41,024 nt of DNA from an uncultured Bacteroidales bacterium (GTDB taxonomy: Bacteria > Bacteroidota > Bacteroidia > Bacteroidales > Paludibacteraceae). Of this stretch, positions 32,029 to 40,950 are shown piece by piece (position 1 is the stretch's first letter; each line of letters begins with the position of its first letter). The stretch is from positions 1 through 41,024 of the forward strand of contig CACZOA010000001.1 of assembly GCA_902782665.1 (NCBI GenBank), written 5' to 3'. The notes beneath the pieces are model-generated. The model saw nothing but the letters and a program-made list of their open reading frames with translations. It made no database searches and had not been told where the DNA came from. The translations under genes and the position numbers were made by a program.

Positions 32029-33093
32029 TTATTTCAGATATGGACGGGCTTCAGCACCGACCAATTTCTCTCCGTTCTTGAACACCACGATAAAAGCATC
32101 CGGGAACTCCATTTTTGCTTTGCTTCGTAGCAACTGAGCATCCGCAAAAGTTGTAACCTTACCATACATGTATTTGTAAAGTCCTCCTTCTTGCAGCTCA
32201 ATAGCCGGAGTACATGTCTTGAATTTCGCAGAATTCGCAGGCAGCTTTTGGTTTGACGAAAATAGTTGGACACGATACACAATTTCATCTTCAACAGACT
32301 CGTCCTTTACATCATCAAGCGTCTTGCTCTTCTTTATGAATTCATCTTTATACATCACGATTGCCTGATAAATAGACAATGCGACTTTCTCCAAATTCTC
32401 TTCTTTAGATAGATAATCTTCCTCAATTGTGTTGGAAAGATATCCCATTTCTATCAAAACTCCAGGCATCAATATATGTTTCAACACCCAGAAATTTGCT
32501 TGTCTCACTTCTCTGTCGACACGGTCGGTATTCTCTTTGAATTGAGACTGCACCAATTGTGCTAATCTGATGCTCATCTCTCCTCCACTACCAGCGTCCA
32601 GCATCATATTGCTGAATATGAAATTTTCATCCGTGTCGTCCTTGAAGTTATACTTATTACGGTAGTTTTCCTCAAGTTCTGCCACCTTGTTTTCTCGCAC
32701 AGACACATCGTTTCTGCTTTCTCCCAATGTGTAGGTCTCAAAGCCATTCACTGCAGTCGACTCGGATGCGTTGGCATGAATCGAAATGAACAAATCCGCC
32801 TGAGCTCTGTTGGCAATCTTAGGTCTTTCATCCAACGGAATGAAGAAATCCTTCTTTCGTGTGAAAATGACCTCAGTGTTTTCATCTGGTTTCAAGAGTT
32901 CACCGACTCTCAGTGCGACTTTCAAATTCAAATCCTTTTCATAGATTTTCTTCTTTATTCCGATAGCTCCACAATCTCGGCCACCATGGCCAGGGTCTAG
33001 GACTACCTTGAACTTTTCAGCCGACATACATTGTAACGGTAAAAACAACGTTACAATAATGAAACTCACTATTTTATAAGTCAAAGCACGCAT
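32029..33093 (-). CDS. N-acetylmuramoyl-L-alanine amidase (Amidase_3)
   Basis: 354 residues from the ATG at 33093. The frame opens at a GTG (33108) next to a likely transcription start. Signal peptide (1-26, hydrophobic FIIVTLFLPL). Amidase_3 domain with zinc ligands in DPGHGG, the Glu of YEKDLNL, the His of FISIHANA, and the catalytic Glu of LIEMGYLSN. It cleaves the amide bond between MurNAc and the stem peptide in peptidoglycan and helps cell separation. The last 75 residues (VYRVQLFSSNQKLP through FIVVFKNGEKL) look like a divergent SPOR domain that would direct it to septal peptidoglycan. The mlaD-like gene follows after 24 bp. Confidence 0.9.
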   Translation of the reverse strand: MRALTYKIVSFIIVTLFLPLQCMSAEKFKVVLDPGHGGRDCGAIGIKKKIYEKDLNLKVALRVGELLKPDENTEVIFTRKKDFFIPLDERPKIANRAQADLFISIHANASESTAVNGFETYTLGESRNDVSVRENKVAELEENYRNKYNFKDDTDENFIFSNMMLDAGSGGEMSIRLAQLVQSQFKENTDRVDREVRQANFWVLKHILMPGVLIEMGYLSNTIEEDYLSKEENLEKVALSIYQAIVMYKDEFIKKSKTLDDVKDESVEDEIVYRVQLFSSNQKLPANSAKFKTCTPAIELQEGGLYKYMYGKVTTFADAQLLRSKAKMEFPDAFIVVFKNGEKLVGAEARPYLK

Positions 33094-33113
33094 TGCACAA
33101 GAAAACACAATAG

Positions 33114-33121
33114 CAAAGATA
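33114..33121 (-). promoter_or_regulatory. -7 box upstream of the amidase
   Basis: The complement reads TATCTTTG in the 25-bp gap after the glycosyltransferase gene, with no clear -33 TTG. If used, it starts the transcript for amidase, mlaD and probably dnaA near 33107. Confidence 0.4.
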
Positions 33122-33132
33122 AAAATAAATTT

Positions 33133-34848
33133 TTATTTCACCACCTCAAAATGCATCAAACAAATTATATCTTTAAACGATCCATAGTTGCGGTCGGTAT
33201 GCAACACCTCGTCAAATATATAATTATCAACCACTTTCGATTCTGAATCCTTGTCAAAATATTGCTGAAAATCTTTTCTTAAAACTATCAAATAACCCTC
33301 AGACGGTTTTTCTTTTACAAACAAATGAACTCTATCATTAAGATAGTAGTCAAGTTCAAAAAAATGAAGCGGATTGCCATCAGGTGTCAGGTCGACAGGC
33401 AAAAAAGAATAGATCTCTCCCGTCGGAACAACTTTCTCTATATCCGCAGCAAATCTTTTAACACTCTTTGCATTCAACACCGTCGGCAAATAGATGGCAT
33501 CAAGCAACGCAAAAAATATTATAGAAAGAGCCACCATCGCAGTAAGCAATTTCTTCCGAGCGAAATATACCACCAATGAAGCCACTGTTATTATCGCGAT
33601 CACTAATGTTGTCTTACTGTAGTTTGCCAATGCCAATACCATCGCGAAATCCAAATCTTTCTTTGGATAAACACTCTCTGGGACTATACCCGACACAAGC
33701 GATATATGAATCACAAACACTGTGATTATCAATCCAATCATAACATTTTTGAAAATCCGGCAACATTTCGGAAATTCATCCGCCAGATACTTGATGTATT
33801 CAGCCATGAAATATGCTATGAATGGGAACGATGGCATCAAGTAGACACTTCTCTTGCTCTTCGGTATACAGAAAAACAAGACAATCAATACTGCACACAG
33901 AAGTGTATATAATCTGGCATCAGGCATAGACACCAACTCATCATACTTTTTCTTGAGCCACTCCTTTACGCCCAAACCACTTGCAAATGAATATGATTTC
34001 CATGGCAAAAAGAATAAAGAGATAAGCAAAACAAATGTCCAAGGCAAAAAACCAGAGATCAGGTAGACAAAATTGATTATAGCCGGACCTTCATGCGACG
34101 AATAAGTCATCGTTCCTGTCAGACGGCCAATATTCTCCTCATACACAAGTGCCCAAAAACTGTCTCCTCCTTGATTATAAGCTGCGACATACCATAATGC
34201 CGGAGCAATCATTGAAATGATGACAACCAACGCCAGTTTCCATACTATTGTCCAGAAACTGACTCCACGAATCAGTAGGAATACTGCGAAAACAGCACAA
34301 GGCAGACAGACCCCGATCGGTCCCTTCGTAAGAGTAGCGCAACTCATAGTGATGAGGGCCAACCACGGAAGTTGTTTCATCCCATTTTTCCACCATCGGA
34401 AAAGAAGATATTGCGAACAGACCATAGCCATAGTCAGCATCATGTCGACGCGACAATTCATTCCTGCACGGTGAAGCTCAAATGTAGAAAGAGAGACCAT
34501 CGCAGTCAGCATAGCCAACTTTTTGTCGGAATATTTTGCATAGAACGCAAAAGTTGCGACAATCATTGCCACCAAAGATAAAGATGATGGGATACGTGAC
34601 GTGAACTCACTCACCCCACCTAAAATCATAGACACTACTGCTATGCACCAATGGAAAAAAGGTGGCTTATACGGAATGTCACCACCATTATTGACAGGAA
34701 GGATCCAATTGTCCTGCAGCAACATGGAAAGGCTCACCACAGCCTCTCTAGGTTCTCCTTTAGTGTGAAATTCATTCAGACCAATGAATGGCAAAACAGT
34801 CAACAGTGCGACAACCGCTACAAATAACGTCGCCTTTTTTCTGTTCAT
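33133..34848 (-). CDS. Glycosyltransferase family 39 (ArnT-like) membrane protein
   Basis: About 571 residues from the ATG at 34848 (34860 is also possible). It is a polytopic membrane protein with about ten hydrophobic segments. The first periplasmic loop has GEPREA (31-36), matching the acidic active-site motif of GT39/ArnT-type lipid-linked sugar transferases, followed by KPPFFHW (61-67). Such enzymes transfer a sugar or aminosugar from a polyprenyl phosphate donor to lipid A or a protein. The acceptor here is unknown. It follows the DUF4270 gene almost without gap and precedes the amidase. Confidence 0.87.
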   Translation of the reverse strand: MNRKKATLFVAVVALLTVLPFIGLNEFHTKGEPREAVVSLSMLLQDNWILPVNNGGDIPYKPPFFHWCIAVVSMILGGVSEFTSRIPSSLSLVAMIVATFAFYAKYSDKKLAMLTAMVSLSTFELHRAGMNCRVDMMLTMAMVCSQYLLFRWWKNGMKQLPWLALITMSCATLTKGPIGVCLPCAVFAVFLLIRGVSFWTIVWKLALVVIISMIAPALWYVAAYNQGGDSFWALVYEENIGRLTGTMTYSSHEGPAIINFVYLISGFLPWTFVLLISLFFLPWKSYSFASGLGVKEWLKKKYDELVSMPDARLYTLLCAVLIVLFFCIPKSKRSVYLMPSFPFIAYFMAEYIKYLADEFPKCCRIFKNVMIGLIITVFVIHISLVSGIVPESVYPKKDLDFAMVLALANYSKTTLVIAIITVASLVVYFARKKLLTAMVALSIIFFALLDAIYLPTVLNAKSVKRFAADIEKVVPTGEIYSFLPVDLTPDGNPLHFFELDYYLNDRVHLFVKEKPSEGYLIVLRKDFQQYFDKDSESKVVDNYIFDEVLHTDRNYGSFKDIICLMHFEVVK

Positions 34849-34866
34849 AGAGTCTACCATCACCAA

Positions 34867-36348
34867 TTACTGTCTGCGTGTATAAACGAAATCCAAACTT
34901 GGACGTTTTTTGTCATTTTTCACATCACTGGAATGAAAACGTATAGCAGCTGTGGTCAAAGATTGCTTATAACAAGCAATATTACCAGCAGACACAGCTG
35001 TAACAGGCAAAAGAACCATGTCATCGAACACCTGCTCATTACCCTTCAAATACTGTTGTGCTGCAAAGGCTATATCGAAAGAATACGACGAAGAAGCAGT
35101 GTCGTAAACCGCAACAAACGACTCCAACGCATCCGGTCCTTCATTATTATAGAAGAAATCCACAATCTTATCACGTTTTATCATCATAAGATAAGTGCTA
35201 GGAGTTTTGCTCAAATAAGTTTTCCAATTGATTTTCTCTACCGGCAATTTAAATTTTGCAGCATTAAACATCACATTTGACACATTACCGGCACCGACTG
35301 CTTTGACTATACTATCCTTTACATCCGCAATAGGAATTGTCACATTAGCGTACAATCCGGCAGGAGTAAAGATATAAGAGTATGGCTTAGTTTCAAGTGA
35401 CGCAAATTTTTCATCCAAATCAGGATGAGAGAACAAGTTCACTTGATTTACACCTTTATTAGCTGTAAGCAAAAAGCTCGACACCAATGGATTTATATAC
35501 TTGCCATTGACTGCGACACTTCGTCCTTTAACCACAGTATCTCTATCGTCATACTTAGTATAGATATCTCCATCGAACGAATAATAAACCTGCAGGCCTA
35601 CAGATGTACAAGTTATTATAGCACCTTCATTAAATGAATGGCTGATATAGAAGCCTTTATATAAGTCACAGAACTCCTCTTGAGTAGAAACAGTCTTGTT
35701 GACATAGACATCCATAAGTTTCTTGGCATATTCATCATCAAGTTTGATTCTGATTGTCTTATCTCCACAGATTCGATAAGTAGCTTTACCTAAAAGGACC
35801 GATTTGTCACAATAATCCTCCACCTTCATGTTTGAGAATGCAGCATTCATTCCAGGCAAAGTCTTGTTCAATTCATATAGTTTGATAGTCTGCAGAGCAG
35901 TACTGTCGCCGACATAGTTGTTAGAATACTGTACATAAAAAATGACAGAATCGACTTTGACATCACGACCGTTACGGATAGAATCAATATTTCCATAATG
36001 GTCATCAATAGCATTCAATATTCCAGTACTGATTCCAGACACAGTATTCGAAGTAGAGACTGTCATATCAGGGATTTGCAAATCACCAAGACGTCCGTCA
36101 ATCTGAGTCATGAATTCAGCACGAGTGATACCGAACACATCGTCGGCATACTGACCAAGATATAGATAATCGGATTTTGCTAAGACAGAATCGCACTTCT
36201 CCGTGCCAGTAGAGCAATATACTCTCGCTGAATATGTGGACAAAAAATCCTCATCAGGTTGGATTGACAGGCCAATTCCATCGTCATCTTTACATGAAGT
36301 AAACACAAATGCCAAAAGGCATGTGAAATATAAAAAGAATCTATTCAT
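34867..36348 (-). CDS. DUF4270 lipoprotein
   Basis: 493 residues. Signal peptide with lipobox FVFTSC (Cys19) followed by KDDDGIG, the acidic sequence expected for a Bacteroidetes surface lipoprotein. The mature protein shows the DUF4270 pattern: SARVYCSTGTEKCDSVLAKSDYLYLGQY, VFGITRAEFMTQI near the N-terminus, repeated beta strands, and RPSLDFVYTRR at the end. The function is unknown. The family is regularly found next to the short starch-synthase gene and panC. Its start overlaps the upstream gene's stop by 1 nt (TAATG), so the two are translationally coupled. Confidence 0.87.
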   Translation of the reverse strand: MNRFFLYFTCLLAFVFTSCKDDDGIGLSIQPDEDFLSTYSARVYCSTGTEKCDSVLAKSDYLYLGQYADDVFGITRAEFMTQIDGRLGDLQIPDMTVSTSNTVSGISTGILNAIDDHYGNIDSIRNGRDVKVDSVIFYVQYSNNYVGDSTALQTIKLYELNKTLPGMNAAFSNMKVEDYCDKSVLLGKATYRICGDKTIRIKLDDEYAKKLMDVYVNKTVSTQEEFCDLYKGFYISHSFNEGAIITCTSVGLQVYYSFDGDIYTKYDDRDTVVKGRSVAVNGKYINPLVSSFLLTANKGVNQVNLFSHPDLDEKFASLETKPYSYIFTPAGLYANVTIPIADVKDSIVKAVGAGNVSNVMFNAAKFKLPVEKINWKTYLSKTPSTYLMMIKRDKIVDFFYNNEGPDALESFVAVYDTASSSYSFDIAFAAQQYLKGNEQVFDDMVLLPVTAVSAGNIACYKQSLTTAAIRFHSSDVKNDKKRPSLDFVYTRRQ

Positions 36349-37166
36349 TACAATTTAGGACTACTTGCTACTTTATCATACAAAGCATCAATAGGATCAA
36401 CGTAATTCTCTCCCTGATATGGGACAAATCTATCGCCCATGTTCTGCAAATCTGCGACCAAATCAGGATTGATATTCTCACTTCCCTGCACAGCACCATC
36501 CGAATACTTCAATGCAAAACGAGTGAGATCAACAAAACTTACCTCTTTGTCCTTGATATCGGCAACGTCTTCATCAGAGATGCCATTTATCTTCAACTTT
36601 TCAGCGAATTTAGCTGAGAAATTATTCTTGAAGTCATCATCGTATACAGAGTAAACGATGCGGGAATCCTTGAAGAAAGGATCATTGCTATAAGCACGCT
36701 TAATATAGATAGGTGCCAACGCTGAAATCCATCCATGACAATGGATGACATCCGGAGACCAACGTAGTTTCTTGACCGTTTCTAGAACACCGCGAAGGAA
36801 GAAAATCGCACGATCCTCATTATCTTCAAACTCTCCATTTTCATCAGCAATATCATACTTACGCTGGAAGAAATCCTCATTATCAATAAAATAGACCTGC
36901 ATGCGAGCCTGTTGTATTGAGGCAACCTTAATGATCAAAGGATGGTCAGTATCGTCAATACAAATATTCATGCCAGACAAACGGATAACCTCATGCAATT
37001 GGTTTCTACGTTCATTGATATTACCAAACTTAGGCATGAATATACGCACCTCCTTGCCTTTCTCAAGCACAGCCTGAGGAAGTTGCCTACACAAATCTGC
37101 TCGTACAGTCGACGGCAAATATGGGGTAATTTCTTGCGAAATGTATAAAACTTTTAATGCGCTCAT
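36348..37166 (-). CDS. Short glycogen/starch synthase-like protein (GT5 N-terminal domain only)
   Basis: 272 residues from the ATG at 37166. Upstream sequence in the frame would lie before the -7 box (37193-37200). It resembles the N-terminal Rossmann domain of GT5 glycogen synthase (VLYISQEITPYLPST, IFMPKFGNINERR, YFIDNEDFF, PDVIHCHGWIS) but stops where the second domain should begin. The usual KxGGL substrate motif at the start is replaced by STVRADL. It probably is not a complete glycogen synthase. In Bacteroidetes this short form sits beside DUF4270 and panC. It may bind nucleotide sugar or regulate. Confidence 0.85.
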   Translation of the reverse strand: MSALKVLYISQEITPYLPSTVRADLCRQLPQAVLEKGKEVRIFMPKFGNINERRNQLHEVIRLSGMNICIDDTDHPLIIKVASIQQARMQVYFIDNEDFFQRKYDIADENGEFEDNEDRAIFFLRGVLETVKKLRWSPDVIHCHGWISALAPIYIKRAYSNDPFFKDSRIVYSVYDDDFKNNFSAKFAEKLKINGISDEDVADIKDKEVSFVDLTRFALKYSDGAVQGSENINPDLVADLQNMGDRFVPYQGENYVDPIDALYDKVASSPKL

Positions 37167-37192
37167 CTGCGATTTTATAATTATAGAATATA

Positions 37193-37200
37193 CAAAAGTA
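37193..37200 (-). promoter_or_regulatory. -7 box of the leftward long operon
   Basis: The complement reads TACTTTTG. No clear -33. It would give a leader of about 20 nt before the ATG at 37166. Confidence 0.45.
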
Positions 37201-37275
37201 GTCAAAAATGCGCAAAGTTTGGCTGGTTTGGCCAAAAAAATATTTTTTTATGTTCTATAATAACTTTTTAATGAC

Positions 37276-37283
37276 TACTTTTG
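37276..37283 (+). promoter_or_regulatory. -7 box of panCD
   Basis: TACTTTTG matches TAnnTTTG. The -33 region is weak. Leader of about 20 nt before the ATG at 37310. It is divergent from the box at 37193. Confidence 0.5.
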
Positions 37284-37309
37284 TGCGTCTTTAGCAAAAT
37301 TATACGGAC

Positions 37310-38155
37310 ATGAAGATTGTAAAAAAAACATCTGAGTTAGAAGTTTTAGTTTCTCTATTCAAGGAATTAGGACTAAAAATAGGTTTGGTACCAACTATGG
37401 GTGCGCTTCACAACGGACACGCATCATTGGTAAAAAAGGCGGTTGCTGAAAACGACATTGTTATCGTAAGTGTTTTTGTCAACCCAACTCAGTTTAACAA
37501 TAAGAATGACTTGGCCACTTATCCACGCACTGTGGAAGCGGATTGTGCTTTGCTTGAGAGTTTGGGAGCCAACATCGCTTTCACACCTACTGTGGAGCAG
37601 ATTTATCCATATCCTGACACACGCCAGTTTGATTTCACACCACTCGACAAGGTGATGGAAGGTCCAATGCGTCCAGGTCATTTCAACGGTGTCGCACAGG
37701 TGGTTTCCCGCTTGTTTGATATCGCCCAGCCAAATAAGGCTTACTTCGGAGAGAAGGACTACCAGCAGTTGGCAATCATCCGTGAGATGGTACGTCAATT
37801 CAACTATCCGATCGAAATCATAGGATGCCCAATCATAAGAGAGGCAGACGGAATGGCGTTGAGCAGCCGTAACACTCTTTTGTCTGCGAATGAGAGACAG
37901 ATCGCAGTCCGCATATCACAGACTTTGGCAAAAAGCCAATCTCTACTTAAAGAGAAGAGCGTCAAAGAGCTACAGCAATGGGTTATTGACGAGATCAACA
38001 AAGGTGGCGAACTTGAGGTTGAGTATTATGAAATCGTCAACGGCACTACCCTACAGCCAATCAGCAGCTGGGATGACTGTGACAATCCAGTAGGATGCAT
38101 CACTGTATATTGCGGAAAGGTGAGACTAATCGACAATATCCAATATAAAAAATAA
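37310..38155 (+). CDS. panC: Pantothenate synthetase
   Basis: 281 residues. It joins D-pantoate and beta-alanine using ATP to make pantothenate (vitamin B5), the precursor of coenzyme A. The HIGH-like ATP motif is PTMGALHNGHASLV. FGEKDYQQL and LSSRN carry further conserved ATP and pantoate residues. Length is typical for the family. panD follows after 6 bp, so the enzyme for beta-alanine is made from the same mRNA. Confidence 0.96.
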   Translation: MKIVKKTSELEVLVSLFKELGLKIGLVPTMGALHNGHASLVKKAVAENDIVIVSVFVNPTQFNNKNDLATYPRTVEADCALLESLGANIAFTPTVEQIYPYPDTRQFDFTPLDKVMEGPMRPGHFNGVAQVVSRLFDIAQPNKAYFGEKDYQQLAIIREMVRQFNYPIEIIGCPIIREADGMALSSRNTLLSANERQIAVRISQTLAKSQSLLKEKSVKELQQWVIDEINKGGELEVEYYEIVNGTTLQPISSWDDCDNPVGCITVYCGKVRLIDNIQYKK

Positions 38156-38161
38156 AAGACG

Positions 38162-38512
38162 ATGTTTGTTCAGATTCTAAAATCAAAGATTCATAGAGCC
38201 GTTGTGACGGAAGCAAACCTAAACTACATCGGCAGCATCACAATCGACGCCGAGCTTTTGGACAAAGCAGGCATACTGCCAAACGAAAAGGTTTATATCG
38301 TCAACAACAACAACGGAGAACGTTTCGAGACATACGTCATCCCAGGCGAAAGAAACTCTGGCGTCATCTGTCTTAACGGAGCTGCCGCAAGAAAAGCCGA
38401 GGTCGGCGACGTGGTGATCATCATGGCTTACGGTTGGATGACTGAGGAAGAGGCGCAAACAAGACAGCCTAAAATTGTCTTCTTGGATGCAAAAACAAAC
38501 AAGATGGTATAA
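38162..38512 (+). CDS. panD: Aspartate 1-decarboxylase
   Basis: 116 residues. It converts L-aspartate to beta-alanine for pantothenate synthesis. The proenzyme cleaves itself between Gly24 and Ser25 (YIGSITID) to form the pyruvoyl cofactor. Conserved Lys9, NGAAAR and VIIMAY segments are visible. It is cotranscribed with panC (6-bp gap) and followed by a 7-bp tandem repeat and a terminator. Confidence 0.96.
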   Translation: MFVQILKSKIHRAVVTEANLNYIGSITIDAELLDKAGILPNEKVYIVNNNNGERFETYVIPGERNSGVICLNGAAARKAEVGDVVIIMAYGWMTEEEAQTRQPKIVFLDAKTNKMV

Positions 38513-38515
38513 AAT

Positions 38516-38561
38516 AAATGCTAAATGCTAAATGCTAAATGCTAAATGCTAAATGCTAAAT
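38516..38561. repeat. Tandem repeat of AAATGCT (six copies plus a partial)
   Basis: Copies at 38516, 38523, 38530, 38537, 38544 and 38551, then AAAT. It lies between the panD stop codon and the terminator, outside any gene. Such short repeats change copy number by replication slippage. Confidence 0.95.
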
Positions 38562-38562
38562 A

Positions 38563-38607
38563 AAAAAAATGGTGCGCCAAACTGAAGTTTGGCGCACCAT
38601 TTTTTTG
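38563..38607. terminator. Bidirectional intrinsic terminator
   Basis: A nearly perfect stem of about 20 bp (38563-38583 with 38586-38606), with A run on the left and T run on the right. It ends panCD (+) and the BspA-like gene (-). Confidence 0.93.
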
Positions 38608-38620
38608 TCTTCTATCTGTT

Positions 38621-40651
38621 TTATTTTAGATATGTGACAGACTTGCAGCCCTCAAATGTGCTAGTTCCAACCTTCACATTATCCTTTGAATTATCAATTA
38701 CAACATCAAGATTTGTACAATTGTAAAAGGCACCATTTTCAATATTTGTGACATTCGATGGTATCACAACTTTTGTCAAACCTGTACAATTGATAAATGC
38801 AGCCTCTCCGATAGAAGACAAAGTGGATGGGAACACAACACTAGTAATATTTACACAATCCATAAATGCTGACATATCAATGTTCGTCACATTGTATACC
38901 ATGTTATCGATCTGGACTTTAGCCGGAATAATCAATGTGTCCGACAGTTTTGAAGGATCATTGTTTGCAATACCTGCAGTATAATTATAAGCATCTAACA
39001 CATAGAAATTTATTGGAGATTCAGAGGCAATCACGACTGTTGAGTCAAAAGCAATAGGTTCTGGATCATTTTGTGTGAATGTAACTGATTTACAACCACT
39101 ATAAGCATACATGCCTCGTTCTACTTTACTAGGTGCATTATCAATAATAATATCTAGCTTGTTGCAAGATTCGAAAGCATGACCTTGAACCCAACTTACG
39201 CTCGAAGGAACAAACACACTTTCCAAATCAACACACTCACAAAATGCATAACCTCCAATTGTATGGACAGTCGAAGGAATAACTACACTTGTCAATCCTT
39301 TAACTTTCCAGAAAGACTCTGGACTAATCTCACGAACCTTATATACAACTCCATCAATCCGTACATTTGCTGGAATAACTATTGAACCCAAAATCTGAGT
39401 TGTGTCTTTACAATAAACAGAAACATAGTCGGATGATTTAATACTGAATCCAAATGGAGAATCAGCTGCATCTACCACAATCGAATCATTATATGCAATT
39501 TCATACACCGATCTATCTTTTAAGTATCTCACCGACTTACATCCTGCAAAAGCATTTTCTCCAACAGATAATCCATCTTTTGAATTATCTATAACAACAT
39601 CAAGTATGTTCCATCCATAAAATGCATTTGCTCCTATGGTCTTGATACTAGATGGAATTTCCACGTATGTCATATAAAAGTTTTGTATATTTCCACCAAA
39701 TGCATTTGCTCCAATGCTCGTCACATCATAAAAATTTCCTCCAATCTGAACTTTAGAAGGAATGATAAAAGTATCAAGATGAGCGGAATAATCAGTAGAA
39801 GAGACTTCAACAGTAGAATCTGGCATTATAGTATACCTCAATCTGGAATCTGCAACCGAAGAATCGTATGGCTTTGTAAATGTGACAGACTTACAATTAA
39901 AGAAAGCCGCCTCTCCAACTCTCACATTATTCCTTGAATTATCAATCACCAAATCAAGATTTTCACATTCTCCAAACGCGCCTTCTCTAATAGAAGTAAT
40001 ACTCGATGGAAGTACAAGAGTTTTCAAGCTAGAACATCCAAAAAATCCGTATTTGCCAATATTTTCAACTCCTGGTTCTATTTCGACATGTTCCAAACCA
40101 GAACATCCATAAAATGTTCTATGACCAAGATAAACACCAGAACGGACAACTACACTTTTCAAAGCACAATTTTTAAATGCTTCATATTCAACCGAAACAT
40201 TCTCCGGAAGAACAACACTCTTCAAACCTGAATACTCAAATGCATTAGACCCGATCATTTCTACACTTGATGGAATAACCACGTCTGTCAATTTTTTACA
40301 CATAGAAAATGCTTGTATACCAATTCTTGTGACATCATATACATTCCCGTCGATTCTGACTTTTTCCGGAATAACAACAGAATCTAATTCCAGATAGTCA
40401 CCTGAAACAACTTCGGCTGTGGAATCGGATATGATTTTAAATTTCAAAGGTGTATCAGACACATCCACCACAGTTGAATCATAGGCAGTGGTGTCAATCG
40501 GAGTTGAAGGACCAAAAAACACTTCTTCTACATCGTCTACACTATACTCGACGATTTTACCATCTTTTAATTTGACAAACATGTTGTCTGCTGCAAACAT
40601 CAGCACACATAACGCAATTGATGCGATCAGTGAAAACAATTTCTTTTTCAT
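38621..40651 (-). CDS. BspA-like leucine-rich-repeat surface protein
   Basis: 676 residues with a signal peptide (MKKKLFSLIASIALCVLMFAA). Residues 20-50 form a segment (MFVKLKDGKIVEYSVDDVEEVFF) seen at the start of many Bacteroidales exported proteins. The rest is four similar modules. Each opens with a DST..V-type strand, then VVIP..V.IDG..YDVT.I, and continues with BspA-type (LRR_5) repeats such as AFSMCKKLTDVVIPSSV and AFYNCTNLDVVIDNS, closing on GCKSVTYLK or a variant. BspA-like proteins bind host matrix proteins or other bacteria. I see no typical T9SS C-terminal domain: the protein ends at GCKSVTYLK. It has its own promoter and a leader of about 100 nt. Confidence 0.88.
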   Translation of the reverse strand: MKKKLFSLIASIALCVLMFAADNMFVKLKDGKIVEYSVDDVEEVFFGPSTPIDTTAYDSTVVDVSDTPLKFKIISDSTAEVVSGDYLELDSVVIPEKVRIDGNVYDVTRIGIQAFSMCKKLTDVVIPSSVEMIGSNAFEYSGLKSVVLPENVSVEYEAFKNCALKSVVVRSGVYLGHRTFYGCSGLEHVEIEPGVENIGKYGFFGCSSLKTLVLPSSITSIREGAFGECENLDLVIDNSRNNVRVGEAAFFNCKSVTFTKPYDSSVADSRLRYTIMPDSTVEVSSTDYSAHLDTFIIPSKVQIGGNFYDVTSIGANAFGGNIQNFYMTYVEIPSSIKTIGANAFYGWNILDVVIDNSKDGLSVGENAFAGCKSVRYLKDRSVYEIAYNDSIVVDAADSPFGFSIKSSDYVSVYCKDTTQILGSIVIPANVRIDGVVYKVREISPESFWKVKGLTSVVIPSTVHTIGGYAFCECVDLESVFVPSSVSWVQGHAFESCNKLDIIIDNAPSKVERGMYAYSGCKSVTFTQNDPEPIAFDSTVVIASESPINFYVLDAYNYTAGIANNDPSKLSDTLIIPAKVQIDNMVYNVTNIDMSAFMDCVNITSVVFPSTLSSIGEAAFINCTGLTKVVIPSNVTNIENGAFYNCTNLDVVIDNSKDNVKVGTSTFEGCKSVTYLK

Positions 40652-40756
40652 TATTATTAGATTTTAAGCTTTTTCATTTTCGTGTATTATCATATTTCAA
40701 CCTACAGGACTAACAATCAAGTAGAAAATTGGACTAAAACCATGACAATAACACCG

Positions 40757-40787
40757 CAAAATTAAAAACAAAAATTATAAAACCAAA
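40757..40787 (-). promoter_or_regulatory. Promoter of the BspA-like gene
   Basis: On the minus strand: TTTG (complement of 40784-40787), 19-bp spacer, TAATTTTG (complement of 40757-40764). Confidence 0.72.
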
Positions 40788-40810
40788 GATTACAGCACGA
40801 AAATATAGAC

Positions 40811-40837
40811 AAAAAAAAAGGAATGAATTTTCATTCA
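40811..40837 (-). terminator. Second terminator-like hairpin
   Basis: Seven-base-pair stem GAATGAA (40821-40827) with TTCATTC (40830-40836). A run at 40811-40819 reads as U on the minus strand. The very small loop makes it weaker than the hairpin at 40889-40928, which it follows on the same transcript. Confidence 0.4.
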
Positions 40838-40888
40838 TCCCTTCATATTTGAGATATTTCATCTGACAGACTTCACTGATATATACTA

Positions 40889-40928
40889 TAAAAAAAGAGA
40901 ATGTATCAACAACTGATACATTCTCTTT
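40889..40928 (-). terminator. Terminator of the gene at the right edge
   Basis: A perfect 15-bp stem (40894-40908 with 40914-40928) with a U tract on the minus strand. Confidence 0.88.
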
Positions 40929-40950
40929 ACATTTTTTAATTACTCAAAAA

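Noticed and set aside
38516-38561. CRISPR-like array
   Set aside because: The 7-bp units are directly adjacent with no spacers. This is a simple tandem repeat.
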